A DNA stretch of 64,000 nt from Piezodorus guildinii (GCA_023052935.1 CM041295.1:16864880-16928879); one strand, 5' to 3'. Positions 20,697 to 32,717 are shown, counted from the stretch's first letter. A program made the numbers and translations. Notes: a model not told the origin generated them from the sequence alone.

Positions 20697-21738
20697 TTTT
20701 TTTTTGTTCATATATTAATGAATTTTACAACTGTATTAACATAAATACAATAAGTAAAACTGTTGAATTAGAATAAAGGGCGTGAAAGGCTTGTGAAGAA
20801 ACTACCCAGCGGTAGAACTTCGATGTTTATTTAAGTAGGTAGATCCCGAGGCCATCTTCTTTTCAATCGCCTAAGAGGGCTGTCAGGAATATGTGAGGTT
20901 AATAGGTTGCGGACAAGAGGGCTTATATGGGTGGGGAGTTTGGAATTAAAAGTGGTATATCTGGTACGAGAAAGGTCTGCAACAAATGGGATATTAACGT
21001 CGTTATGGATGATTTTATTTGTGACGAAATAAGGAGCGTTCAGGATTTTACGAAGGATTTTGGATTGTAAGGATTGAATACGGGAGGTATTAGATGGCTT
21101 ATTAGAGCCCCAAAGATCGATTCCATATGTCCAGATGGGTAACATAAATGAGCTTTTTGTAATGAATTGGAAGTTTTGAACGTTTGACTAGTAAGTTGTA
21201 GTAGTAATCGGTATCTACAGGCAGTCTCTTGTCGTTTTAGTCTCGTGTGAGGATTACATGTAAGACGTTTGTCAAGATGGAGTCCTAGGTATCAGATTTG
21301 TTCAACAGGTATGAGTGGGATATTATTAAAGGATACATTGGGGCAGGAGGTCATCGGTTTGCGAGGAAGGGTAAAGGTAATTTGGTGGGATTTTTTAGGA
21401 TTTATTTTAATCCTCCAGTTCTGACACCATTTCTTAATGGCTGTGATGTGGGACTGAAGGATTTGGGATGCAGCAGTTGGATCATTATGGACGGATAACT
21501 CACGAGTGTCATCTGCGTAAGTTGTGAGGACAGTGCTAGTGGATGGAGTGGAATATCAGCTGTATATACCGAATAAAGGATGGGACCTAAGATACTACCT
21601 TGATTACACCTGCAGAGTGAGAAAATGTGGAAGAATAGGAAAGATTATGATTTACTTTGAAGGATCTATCAGTAATGTAGGAACGGATTATCAGGAAGTA
21701 TGTAGCGGGAAGGAATGGAATAAAAATTTAAGTTTAAT
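20697..21738 (-). pseudogene. Jockey-B reverse transcriptase, frameshifted
   Basis: The T-rich 3' end at about 20697 and the UTR match 26700-26835 inverted. On the minus strand the RT reads, in pieces, from a SYITDRSFKVN-like segment (21735) through CN.GSILGPILYSVYTADI and IRYLGLHLDKRL to WTYGIDLWGSNKP, SRIQSLQSKILRKILNAPYF and RRLKRRWPRDLPT (open 21145-20831). Frameshifts break the palm domain. 5'-truncated. Confidence 0.8.
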
Positions 21739-21759
21739 AAAAGGTTTAATAGAAGTGTG

Positions 21760-22902
21760 AAATGTTAATCTTTGTGGGAAAAGCGAAACATTTCGGCGCT
21801 ATCTTTGTTATGAATAACATAAACTTTAAGACCTATGTTGAAGAATCAGATTAGCTTTATATTATAATAATATAGGATTTAGGAGAAGGGAGTACAAATA
21901 TTTTCCAATTACAAGGACGAAGGAAAAAAGCTTTTTGTGAATTCGATATCGGTGCATAATGCCTTCGTCTCAGGCTACCTGGGGAGAGGGAAAACAGATA
22001 AATGCAAAGTGCTCTTATCTGCTTTACCTTTTCCCACCGAAAGGAAACTAAAGGAAAAAAAAAGTGGGTAAAATAACAATAGAGATACAAGCCCTAGGGA
22101 GGTCAACCTTTTTTTTATAAGTGACCTTAGTTTCTTAATTCATTCATTACTCTCTATTCAGTTTTATCGCAATGTGTCTGGATGAGGGCAGTGTATGCCT
22201 TAATAGTTTAAGCAAATTATATTACTATTCCTAATTCATGAAATACATAATTCTTATTATAAACAATCATGAAGCAAAAAAAAGGATTCCATATATGTAC
22301 AAACTCGTTTGAATTTTATTACAAAAACAATAAAATTATATTAAAACTTGAATAATCTTCACAGTAGAGAACTCAAAACTCTGGTGCGTGCCCCACACAA
22401 ATTTCATTTACCTCCAAAATTTCATACCTAAAAAACAAAACAATAACATTGCATTTTTTTAAATAACAATTAAGGTTACCTACTTGTATTTATACGAAGA
22501 AACATAACTTTTCTTTTAAAGGATATATAACTAGTAATTATTATCTGAAAAATCACTCAAGTTTATGCAGGAGTGGCGATCCCTCTTATATTTAACATCG
22601 TGTACGTTAGAAAGAGAAGTGGTAGCTTACTTAGATAAATAGGTAAAGTAAGGTACAACGTTAAATATTTGGTCTAAAGAGAAATGTGGCCACTGGGAAA
22701 TTCATAAGTCTATACAACGCGGAATTATGGAGCTTCTAACATGTCAGTATAATTGAGTTGATAATTTCGCAGCGACTCAAATTTTAGACTCAGTTGAGAA
22801 TGAATTTCGAAAAAAAATATTATGTATCTAAGTAGTATGTATTAAAAATAGTAAGCGTCGTTTGTAGGATTGTGCCAACTCTGATCTTGGAGGTATGGGC
22901 TT
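21760..22902. other. Nothing recognised
   Basis: AT-rich with no supported coding or repeat feature. The open frame at 21857-22090 (minus) has no domain. Confidence 0.4.
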
Positions 22903-22939
22903 GGACAGCAGCCATAACATTAAATTATGGCTGCTGTCC
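22903..22939. repeat. Perfect 15-bp hairpin
   Basis: GGACAGCAGCCATAA, a 7-nt loop, and TTATGGCTGCTGTCC. It lies directly upstream of a PLE terminus. There is no T-run after it, so there is no reason to call it a terminator. Confidence 0.9.
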
Positions 22940-22943
22940 GAAA

Positions 22944-23079
22944 TTCATTATCTTATTAATATGTATCTCTTTTGTTCTGATGTTTGTAGCCCTGATGATG
23001 GCCCACAAGCTTGAGCCGAAACGTTGGCAAAATTAAAAAAATTCAAAAAATGACTGATTCCTGATTATTCCACCTATAA

Positions 23080-23085
<6 letters not shown>
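22944..23085 (+). mobile_element. PLE terminus
   Basis: TTTGTAGCCCTGATGATGG and GAGCCGAAACGTTGGCAAAA, followed by the TTCCACCTATA end also seen inverted at 12838 and direct at 13885. The (TA)n array follows immediately. Confidence 0.65.
22990..23028 (+). ncRNA. Hammerhead-ribozyme-like motif, core conserved
   Basis: CTGATGA, one T, GGC at the base of helix II, loop, GCC and GAAAC. Both catalytic segments are intact, with the same single extra base after CTGATGA as the 6141 and 60642 copies. Helix II is shorter than in those. The cleavage site was not located. Confidence 0.5.
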
Positions 23086-23149
<64 letters not shown>

Positions 23150-23151
23150 TT
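23083..23151. repeat. (TA)n followed by poly-T
   Basis: A TA dinucleotide array running into about 20 T residues. Confidence 0.95.
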
Positions 23152-23279
23152 GGTTTAACCACTAGAACCATCACTTCTATTTATTTATTATTTTTAAAAA
23201 ACTTATAATACACACTTATATATTATAATGTACACATTTATATTAATATAATAATATGTATTTAATTAATATTCTTCTA

Positions 23280-23645
23280 CACTTTTTTTATTTTTAATGG
23301 TCTTTAGCCATCCGTTTATTTGGATGTCATTAGTTCCATTGGTGGCCGTTAATCGAAGTTTTATTGTTTCCTGTTCCCTTCCGATTGTGGACTTTACCAA
23401 CATTTTTTGTCTTAATTGGAGGGATTTTTTTTTCTGTTGTTTTGGCCACTTGATTCCCTGGCTAAGAACGGCCCTCTGGAGAGCTTTGTCCTCATTGTCC
23501 CCTTAACTGTATTTACAGTTCCAGAACTCTCCTGGAAAGACTGTTCTCCAGAGGGTGTTTTAACTCTTCCATCTCAGGCTAAACTACTTTCAGGCGTCCT
23601 TCTTTCAGAGGTCCGCCCGTTGAAGGATGGAGATGTTAGTTGAAT
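23280..23645 (-). other. Possible decayed coding remnant, unidentified
   Basis: Less AT-rich than its surroundings. The minus strand gives protein-like pieces in two frames (FNGRTSERRTPESSLA; TIKLRLTATNGTNDIQINGW) separated by frameshifts. A retrotransposon ORF1 is possible, but I do not recognise it. Confidence 0.3.
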
Positions 23646-23986
23646 TAATTCTTCTTTCCCATCTTCCACAAAAGAAATTTTTATTTGAATTACCCAATAT
23701 AATGTTAAACGTGTTATTCCAATATGATATGCGTCCCAATTCTCTCTGTCTGCGAAATTTTAAATTAACTCATGATTAAAATTTACACTAGAGAACAATT
23801 TCCCTTTACTTACTTTTCGAATTGTTTTATTGTTAATATTTATCAGTTTTTATTACTACTCAGAATGATATATGGTTAATTACTTAAAATGAAAATGATT
23901 AAAGTTAGACTCTAGGTAATAGGTATGAATGATGCCAAGATTTTATTTTTATTTTCATTTGTTAGTTAAGTTTACTTATCTTATGT

Positions 23987-23989
<3 letters not shown>

Positions 23990-24053
<64 letters not shown>

Positions 24054-24215
24054 TTTTAATTTATTCATTATTACTATTATTGTTATGTCTGTTTTGTTTT
24101 GTTTTTTACTCGGTACATATGGTATGATTGACTTCTTTTAGCCCTAATACTTATTGCCCAAGATAGTGGCAGATTGTATTATTTCTCAATAAAGCAATAT
24201 TATTACAAATTATAA
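23990..24215 (+). mobile_element. Jockey-A-type 3' UTR end, after a (TA)n array
   Basis: (TA)n and poly-T at 23990-24058, then sequence from TATGGTATGATTGACTTC to CTCAATAAAGCAATATTATT. This is the inverted counterpart of 58960-59060 and marks a plus-strand 3' end. Confidence 0.6.
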
Positions 24216-24277
24216 AAAAATACTAGGTATAAAGAAAAGTCATTTGATTAATTTTAATAAGGGAGGTGAGGTGAAAT

Positions 24278-24280
24278 ATA

Positions 24281-24333
<53 letters not shown>

Positions 24334-24625
24334 AAATCTGGAGCGGACAACACTTACCTCGGCTGTTAAAATCAATTTAAAAACCATCAAATAAACTTAC
24401 AATTGAAAAAAGTTTAACGTTAATTTACATAAAAGTTTATTCAGTTTCGTTGGAAACATATGATTTAGATTAAATAATTAAGCAATATCAATTTGTTATG
24501 TATAATTATCAGTAATGATCTTATGCATTTTAGATTATCTTTTAAAACTTTTTATACATAATAATTTTTTTTTCTGAAATCTTTAGCTTTCCAACCATAT
24601 TTTATACATCTATGATACTGTTCTT
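24278..24625 (-). repeat. (TA)n array and inverted RepC 3' half
   Basis: (TA)n at 24278-24330, then AATCTGGAGCGGACAACACT and onward, complementary to the RepC 3' end, through TTCGTTGGAAACATATG and CTTTAGCTTTCCAACC. Confidence 0.7.
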
Positions 24626-24754
24626 ATGTTAAAAAAAAAAAAAACACTTTAAAAATATACCTTTGCCCTTTTCTCTATAACCGCGATAAGTTGGTAACAT
24701 TCACCATACACAACCTTCCTCACACAACATAACCCATAACTTTATTTATTTTAT

Positions 24755-25697
24755 TTCAACAGCAATTGTTATTAAGTAATATTACAATCTGTCCTAATTT
24801 GTACATTAATAATAGTGGTGAAATACAACATTCATACAATATTTACACAGAAATAAAATTATAATATAATAATAACAAATATATACAATAATGAATAAAT
24901 AAAATTTATACAAATTTTAGAAATCACTCATACCTGTATACATGTCATACATACAGCACATTGAGTGAAGAATCTAGCCAGTGCTAGAACTCCAACGTGT
25001 ACATACTTAAAAGAGGTAGCGGGCCCACAGCCGTTTCAACCTTCTGGGGGGATGGTAAGGGTGTGTGAAGCAGGTTAGGGATTGAGCTAGGGGATTAGGG
25101 TGATGGATAGAGTTCTGATGGAATTCAGAGAATTTTGACGGAATAAGATTTAAAATAAGTGGAATATTTAGGTCGCGGTGAAAGGTATGGTTGGTGACAT
25201 AATAAGGAGCATTTACTATTGTTCGGAGGACTTTGGGTTGAAAGGATTGAATGCATTTGATGTTAGAACGTTTAGCTGTTACCCACAGTTCAAACAAGTA
25301 GGTCCAGAAAGGCTTCAGTATTGCCTTGTAGATCAATTATTTTTTGTCAACTGTAAGCTCAGATTTTCTGTTGAGTGTTCGGTATAACTGTCCGAATGGT
25401 CGGTTGAGTTCTTGTCTTTTAAGTCTTGTATGTGGGTTCCATGTCAATCTTTTGTCTAGTAGTAAACCAAGATACTGGACTGTATTTGGAGGAGGAATTG
25501 AGTTGAAATAAACCGGCAGACAGAATTTTCGTCTAAGAGTGAGGGTTACGTGTTTACATTTGGTTTTGTTCACCTTTATACACGAGTTATTACACCAGTG
25601 ATCGAAAAGGCAAAGGTGTCTTTGCAGGTTTAAGGATGGCCTCAACGAGATAAAATTTGAAAAATTCTACATTCCAGCGAGAGCGGTTTGGAGTGGA
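24755..25697 (-). pseudogene. Jockey-A copy lacking the catalytic RT segment
   Basis: Minus strand, with the 3' UTR at 24755-25005 matching the copies at 1709 and 16390. Coding runs 25645-25337 (LQRHLCLFDHWCN, VQYLGLLLDKRLTWN) and, after a stop, 25336-25007 (LKPFWTYLFELWV, QPKVLRTIVNAPYYV, PPRRLKRLWARYL). Against the 16341 copy, about 145 bp corresponding to 17433-17577 are missing, with the join at about 25641. That removes the GSVLGP and FADD motifs. Dead. Confidence 0.85.
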
Positions 25698-25699
25698 AG

Positions 25700-26105
25700 T
25701 GTTTGTCAGGTGATGGGACAACTGAACATTGATTTAGTGCACATCTGCTGAGTATAATGTAATTATGTGGTTTCTAGAAGCCAAAGCGGAACTTCCCGAT
25801 GACTAGGCTCTCGGTAGAGATCCGCTTCTGGGCTCCTCCAATCACCACCAACGTCTTTATTATCTTTATTACTAACATATGTATATTTTCCTATTCTATC
25901 TCTGGAAAATATTTTTCCTTATTGGTTAACTTCATTTTATTTTATTTTGTTCGAAATTAAAGCAAATATTCAAAGAACCTTTTATTTATTAATGGTACAA
26001 TAATAAAAAAAGTATGTAATTATATATATTTTTTTAACTCTTATGTACTATTTTTATGAATGTAACTATTTTATTTATATAATTATCTAAGTGTGAAAAA
26101 AAAAT
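25700..26105. other. Nothing recognised
   Basis: No supported feature. Confidence 0.4.
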
Positions 26106-26107
26106 TA

Positions 26108-26835
26108 CAGCCATTGAAGAATGGTGTCAAAATTGGAGGATTAAAATAAACCCCAACAAATCTCACCAAATCACCTTTACCCTTCGTCGCAAACCGATGA
26201 GCTCCTGCCCCCCAGTATCCTTTAATAACATTACCCTTACTCCTGTTGAGCAAATCCGATACCTAGGTCTCCATCTTGACAAGCGCCTTACTTGGAATCC
26301 TCACACAAGACTGAAACGACAAGAAACTGCTGGAAGATATCGATTACTACAACACTTACTAGACAAACGTTCAAAACTTCCAGTATATTACAAAAGACTC
26401 ATTTACATCACTATTATTTATATCACTCTACGAAACCATCTAATTCCTCCCGCATCCAGTCCTTACAATCCAAAATCCTTCGAAAAATCCTGAATGCTCC
26501 TTATTTTGTTAAAAATCAACTCATTCATAATGACCTTAACATCCCATTTGTTGCAGACATAGCCCGTGATAGATACTCCTCTTTTCATTCTAAACTCCCT
26601 GCCCATACAAATCCACTTGTCCGTAATTTATCTTCCTTAGATATCCCAGATAACCCTCCAAGGCGACTGAAAAGAAGGTGGCCTCGGAACCTACTGAGTT
26701 AAAATAGTTAGTGAAGTGCTACCACTGGGTAGTTCTTTCTCAAGACATTTTTTTTTTTTTTTTCATTCCTCGTATTTACTTATTATGTTCTTTAATACAG
26801 TTGTAAATTACTATAAATAAATTTAAAAAAAAAGT
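26108..26835 (+). pseudogene. Jockey-B RT C-terminal part, frameshifted
   Basis: Plus strand, 5'-truncated just after the catalytic region: IEEWCQNWRIKINPNKSHQI, then IRYLGLHLDKRLTWNPHTRL (open 26197-26493). A frameshift or short deletion near 26430 removes the WTYG box; the second frame (to 26702) continues KPSNSSRIQSLQSKILRKIL to PPRRLKRRWPRNLLS. The 3' UTR ends in an A-run at about 26835. Confidence 0.85.
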
Positions 26836-26839
26836 GTAA

Positions 26840-27531
26840 ACAATATTTAACTATTGAGACTGATATATAAATAACTTTTAAGCTTTTATTTTGGTCTTTT
26901 TACATTTTTCATTTTTCAGGCACGGTTTTTAGAAGAAAATGATTTAAGCATCTTTTACAATGATATGAAATGTGGATTTAGTAGGCTTTGGAATGAACTG
27001 CGATTTTAAAATACGTTTTTAAGGATTTGTATGTTTTTTTAAGACAAAACCTGATGACGGATTTAGATAAAACTAAACCATTAGAATAAAAATATGTCAA
27101 AATATCAAATTTGAAAAAAATGTCCTTTAGTACCTTTTGGAAATGAACGTCTCCATTTTCGATGTTGAGAGCGACATATTGGTCTTGAGAAACACTGGCT
27201 CTCTAGTAAAATACTTATTGCAATCTTATTTCTCCATCAGTATATTGTTTATGTGTATCAAAAATGCTATATAATGGTAAATATGCACAATTATTAAGTG
27301 CAACGAGGGGAAATGGATTGAGCTCCCTCGTAAGTCTAGAGAAGCTATTACGTGCGAAGCCGGTGTTCCTTCAGTGAGGGAGCCAACGCATGTAGAATAC
27401 TAAGTAGCCTCTGGATCGGGGAAACTGTAGACATCTTTCATCTTTAACATTAAGTGGGGAGACGTTTACTCGCCAAAATTTACTTATTTCAAGTCGATTT
27501 TTCCGTAAAAAAAAGATAATAAAAATAAATA

Positions 27532-27536
<5 letters not shown>
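26840..27536. other. Nothing recognised
   Basis: AT-rich with no supported feature. Confidence 0.4.
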
Positions 27537-27591
<55 letters not shown>

Positions 27592-27600
27592 TATATAAAA
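27537..27600. repeat. (TA)n array
   Basis: TA dinucleotide microsatellite. Confidence 0.95.
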
Positions 27601-27785
27601 GTGATACCACGGTCCTTGATTTTCGGGAACTACTTTTAAACCACTGGACGGATTTTAATACGGTTTAGAAGATAATATAAAGCCTTTTTCACTGGAAGTT
27701 GATGTTTGAAAGAACTCAAGGGTTAAGATGAGATTAAATACCTCATAAACAATCGAGATTAAAAAAATGTAGATTTTAAACTCTT

Positions 27786-28005
27786 TAATAATATCCCACT
27801 TATTTATAGGGACTGAATTCGATACCTAGGACTCCATCTTGACAAGCTTCCTACTTGGAATTATACAAGACGTAGATACCGATTACTGTAACATCTACTT
27901 GACAGACCGTCAAAACTTCCAGGCTATTAAAATAGCTACTTAAGTTATTATTTAAGAGCTATTTCGACAAACAGAATCAAGCTTTGGGACTCTACTAAAC
28001 CATTT
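27786..28005 (+). pseudogene. Decayed Jockey-B fragment
   Basis: ATTCGATACCTAGGACTCCA and CTTGACAAGCTTCCTACTTG correspond to the IRYLGLHLDKRLTW region. Later GCTTTGGGACTCTACTAAAC corresponds to LWGSTKP. Many indels. Confidence 0.6.
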
Positions 28006-28021
28006 AATTTCTACTGAATGC

Positions 28022-28545
28022 AATGAATATGTAATTTTTTACTTTCACTTACTCATCTATTAAATATATAATTAGGGACAGTATCGCGATTGTGTCAATC
28101 GTTTCCAAGTCGGTATTCCCAACTGAAAACTTAGCAAACCAACGGCGAATGGTCCGTTCATTAACACTAACTTCCCCAAACGCCTTGCAAATATTCCTAG
28201 CGGCCTCAGCTGCTGAATGGCCGAGTTTAACCTCGTACAAAAATATTACTCGAAAATCGCGTGTTTCCATGTTCATATTTGGAGGTATACTAAAAAGTGG
28301 GTAATTGATTGGGAAACTAATGTTTATAATACGAAGGTAGAGGATTAGTAACTGTTTACTTTAAATATGTAAACATTCGGAAGAAAACAACAGAGACCTG
28401 CAAAATCCTTTATGTATTTCAGAAACTATAAAAACGGACATTTCATGTGAAACAACCCAATATATGCGACTTTTTTGTGTTTTCCAACATAAAAACCGTA
28501 ATATAGATTTTTTTGTTGCACGCACCAGATTGTTACCCTCATTAT
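28022..28545 (+). repeat. RepC copy interrupted by a mariner remnant
   Basis: The RepC start TTTTTACTTTCACTTACT and AGGGACAGTATCGCGATTGT lie at 28022-28098; the end TTGTTGCACGCACCAGATTG lies near 28520-28545. The middle is replaced by mariner sequence. Confidence 0.65.
28099..28460 (-). pseudogene. mariner 5' end and transposase N terminus
   Basis: One inverted repeat end (ACATTTCATGTGAAACAACCCAA, ending 28460) is the same family as 10107. On the minus strand METRDFRVIFLYEVKLGHSA, ERTIRRWFAKFSVGNTDLE (from 28276) is the DNA-binding region, better preserved than at 10296. It stops at the RepC junction; the catalytic domain and second TIR are gone. Confidence 0.85.
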
Positions 28546-29004
28546 GACAAGTAATAAGTCAATATTGAAAACCAATGGTATTAATTATGCATATTATGTT
28601 ATATTGTTTAATTTTAACCAGGTATTTGTCAAGACAATGTTTATCATCAGTGGAATTAATGTTTCAACCAAGCAAAAATTGTGAAATATTCAAATATTGT
28701 TTTACATGAGCATCTATCAAGTTAAGCCAAGAACGTAGGGCATTTATCATGAGGACTAGAATTGGAACATATTCAGTGTAGGAAACCATAAACTAAATTT
28801 GAATTGTTGAACACATTCATTGCTATGCAGTTGGCATTATGATAGCGGAGCCCTCAGAACTTCGGTAGAGTGCAAAAACCAGAGTACTACGGTTGGCAAT
28901 GTCGTATCTACCAATACGAAACTTCGACTAATTCGCTTGCCATTTCGGAATAACAATGTAGACCTGATGAAGAAATTGAAGAGATGATTTCAATTTTTAT
29001 GTTT
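28546..29004. other. Nothing recognised
   Basis: No supported feature. Confidence 0.4.
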
Positions 29005-29745
29005 AGTTCCTAATATATGAAATATAAAGTAAGGGAAAGTATTGCGATCGTGAAAATCTTTGAAAAAGATATGTAGTAGAAAATTGAAATTTCATATTTA
29101 AGAAGCGTATATACCTGAGAGTTACTTGAACTTTTTCATGAAAAACGGCAAACAAGAACAGTCACTTAATACCACAATTTTACACTTATTTTTTTTTTTT
29201 TTTTTTTTTTTTTCCAAAAACGGCTCAAACGATTTCAATTAACCTTTTTGTTGAAACAGTCTGACAGCGCTTGAATACCGAATTTAGGAATTTTCTTTCT
29301 CTAAAGTATTTTGAATTCTGTTGATTCCAAAAAAATAACGATATATTTTTATTAGTATTGATAAGAAATCGGCTACTAGTTGAACTAATTTGATAACCTG
29401 TTAAAGGAGAAAAGAGCAAAGATATATTATTAGGTATTTTTTTTTTCCAAAGAATAGTAATATATACCTATGTATAATATAAAGTTGGAAAGCTCAAGAT
29501 TATAGAAAACATATTATCTTGTTTACAAATTTGTAAAATGTAATGAGTGTGGAATAGGGATACTCTTATGTGATTATTTAACACAACAATTTCACATTGT
29601 TATATTATTTAATCTTAAACATATGTTTCTAAAAAACTGAATATAATTCTTTAAAATATTTTTGACTCTATTTTATATTTCTAAAATTAATTTTATCAAC
29701 CGAGGTAAGTAAAAGTCGCATGTTGTGCGCACGAGGTTTTTTTGA
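29005..29745 (+). repeat. RepC copy, near full length
   Basis: It runs from ATATAAAGTAAGGGAAAGTA to GTAAAAGTCGCATGTTGTGC with all main blocks in order, plus a T-run expansion at 29190-29213. No open frame spans it. Confidence 0.8.
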
Positions 29746-29989
29746 ACTTTTTATGATAGATAGAACTCAATTTTTATATTATTTATAATTTTGATATTCA
29801 TATTATTTTCAATCGATATTGGAGAACCGTTATCATTCCTTTATTTCCATTTCGTTTCGAATACGTGGCATTTTTAATCATGAAAATATCATTTGTAGTT
29901 TGATTTTTATAAACGTTTTTCCTAATCGTTGCATATTTTTTTTAAATTCGGCCGTTTACTTCGCATAAGCGTTTTCCGTCCGGCACTAA

Positions 29990-30555
29990 AAGGGTTAATA
30001 ATATCCCACTTAATCCTGTAGAACTAATCCGTTATTAAGGGCTCCATCTTGATAAGGCATAGACAGAAACTAGAAGTGACTGCTCGTGGACTTACTAGAA
30101 AAACCTTTCATCTTCCAGTCTATGACAAAAATGTTATTTAGTTCATTATTTGGACATTGGGGGAGGGGGCGTCGGGTTTCTGCTCAGCTATCTTCGTGGA
30201 TCCGATCTTTACAATCCAAAATCTTATACCCCTTATTTCGCATATAATAGAATCATTTATAATGACTAAAGAATTATTATGCTATTTTTTTCGCAGACCT
30301 GAATGATATAACTTTTTCAATTCAACACTTCCAACCCGCCCAAATCCACTTGTCCATAAGCTATTTTCTGTATATATTTCTGATAATCCTCCCAGGCTAA
30401 TAAAAAGATGACTGCAACAAGACCTAACATACAATAGTCATTTAAGAGCTATCAATAGTTAATTCTTTCATAAGCCATTTTCATGTCATTAATTCATACT
30501 TTACTAGTATTGATTAAATACAGTTGTAAATTACTATTTTTTTTTAATTTAAAGA
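29990..30555 (+). pseudogene. Decayed Jockey-B copy
   Basis: It follows the Jockey-B C-terminal and UTR order: GGGCTCCATCTTGATAAGGC, TCCACTTGTCCATAAGC, GATAATCCTCCCAGGCTAAT and GATTAAATACAGTTGTAAAT. No open frame. Confidence 0.65.
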
Positions 30556-30654
30556 GTTGGCATGTATATATTCTTTAAATCCATAAAAACTAAAAATTTA
30601 CTCGCTTATTTAATGTTAAAAATTAAAAACAAAAAAACTACATTTATACGACCC

Positions 30655-30900
30655 AGGGACTTGTAAAGATTCGCTCTAAAGTTGTCCCTAGCCCATCTTC
30701 CTTATATACTCCTGATAATCTTTTGACAAAGAAAATAAAATGACCTTTAGACCTAAAAATATACAATAGTCATTGGAGAACTATCAATGAGTGATTATTT
30801 CATAAGTCATTTTCATGCCATGTATTCATACTTGTATTTATTTAACACATTTGTTTAGTACTATAATTTATGTAGTTAAAAAAATGGGCATTTATATATT
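30655..30900 (+). pseudogene. Second decayed Jockey-B 3' end
   Basis: It repeats the last part of the preceding fragment (ACCTAAAAATATACAATAGT, CATTTTCATGCCATGTATTC). Probably a local duplication or a second insertion. Confidence 0.5.
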
Positions 30901-32174
30901 CTTTGAATCCCTAGAATTAAAATTGACACATTGATTTAATGTTAACAATAAAACATATTTTTATCTACGGCCGGCCTAGGGATTGCAGTTCAGTACTTGT
31001 GAAGCTTTGCTTATAAAGTTTGGTGAAAAGGCCGAGTAATCAGATAATTAGGCCTCACTTTTTCCTCCAAGTTTCTGGGTACCCACTTTATAGACGCTGG
31101 GTGTGCCCTAGGAGGGTCTCCATACCCCAGGTTGGTTCTACGGTTGAAATAACTGAATAAATAATTCTGAGCCAGCTGGGGTTCTATCCCTATTCACCAC
31201 GCTGCTCCCAAAGAAAGTGATTCAATGTAAATATTTTAATTAATTATTTTTCATCTTCTTTTCATTATATCAAATCGAATGAAAATTAAATTCAATGAGA
31301 AAAGAATACGGAGATTTGCCTTTTGTGGAAAGTAGTGAACACTATTTTCTATTCTTTTGAAAACCCCTAGTACAATCATTTAACACAAAGTAGGAAATAC
31401 AACTACTCTCTATTACGAAGGGCATTACCTTCTTTTCTATTTATACTAAAAGAAAATTGTATTTATATCGTTTTCCCCAAAGGTGTTAGCCTGTTATTTT
31501 TCTCCTCTCTAAGTAAGGCCAATATTTGTGAGATCATTGCATTTTCATATCCATTATTTTTAATATAATCTTCTTTTATATCTCTTTCTTGCTTCTAAAA
31601 CCGTGATAGATTTAATATATATTTTTTATTAATCAGTTGAGAATATCGATTCAGCTCCTCGAACTTATCTTACTGCAAAAAGAGCTTGAATTTCATCATT
31701 ACAATAATTATATTATTATTGTATTTCAATCATTAAAATTAATTGGTCAGTGTTATTCACAGAAATTAATCCTTCAGTCTTAATGAAATAATAATAAGCA
31801 TGGAGTAATTACCAATAAATATTATCAACCTTTACCGGTTTATTTATTTTTTTTCTTCTGGAAATTAAAATATAGGAAAATAATCAGGTATCAGTTTAGC
31901 ACGTAAAACAAGTAAGGTGAAGGCTATGCCATCTTTATTGCATCGCTATAGCAACACGGAAAAAAAAATTAATAATGTGTTAAAATTGTTAATAGAATAT
32001 GGTTCCTTATTCTCACTTTTATAATAATAAAGTATAATCGTATAAAAAAAGAAATTGTATTTCCTTAAGAATAAAATGAATGAAAAAAATTGATAAATTC
32101 AACCAGCCAAAAATACTAATAAAGCTGAAAATATTGACAATGATAATAATTAAGTTTTTATACAATGAGTTGCG
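30901..32174. other. Nothing firmly recognised
   Basis: Around 31090-31200 the sequence is less AT-rich and contains GGGGTTCTATCCC, vaguely B-box-like, but there is no A box or TSD. Otherwise AT-rich. Confidence 0.35.
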
Positions 32175-32300
32175 ATGGAAACATTCATTTTAAATTAGTT
32201 ATTTTCTAAAAAAAATCACTTAGTTTTATCTGTTTTTCATCTCTCCATTACTTTATACAACTTTTTATAAACGATAACATTTTTTTTAATTATATATATT
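32175..32300 (-). repeat. RepC fragment, inverted
   Basis: TCACTTAGTTTTATCTGTTT and TTTCATCTCTCCATTA are the complement of the RepC GTGATGAAAAG..ATAAAACTAAGTGA block. Confidence 0.5.
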
Positions 32301-32522
32301 ATATATATTATATATATATAAGTTGAAGTTCAAATTCGTTGAACCTGTATACTTACCCCGTTTTTACTTTCACTTACTATATATAGTAAGGAAAGTATTG
32401 CGATCGTGAAAATGTTTGAATTCCAGTTTTCAACGGAAATACACGTTTTAGGGTTTCCCTGAGTCCAAATAACCAAGTCCCGCAAAAAGGTCTGTTTGTG
32501 TGTGTCTGTGTGTGTGTGTGTG

Positions 32523-32707
32523 AGTTATGTTTAGACTGAAATGAAAAAAAAAAGGAGGGGTTGGGGCAGAGTAACGACACAGCTTCTAGAATACAACTGA
32601 TCTTTATCTCATATATATAGGGAAACAATGTTTATATTACAATCTCTACTGAGTCTTAACTAAAGTCTTACTTCTAATCCTTAAAGTCTATTTACACACA
32701 CTTAACT
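32523..32707 (-). repeat. Gypsy 1 3' LTR (185 bp)
   Basis: Identical to the other LTR apart from two indels (about 5 and 10 bp); no base substitutions seen. Starts AGTTAAGTGTGTG and ends AACATAACT on the element strand. Confidence 0.92.
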
Positions 32708-32717
32708 CCCCCCCTCC
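32708..32717 (-). promoter_or_regulatory. Gypsy 1 polypurine tract
   Basis: The minus strand GGAGGGGGGG abuts the LTR start. Confidence 0.8.

Noticed and set aside
31140..31175. B-box-like GGTTCTATCCC
   Set aside because: No A box at the right spacing and no TSD or tail; not called as a SINE.
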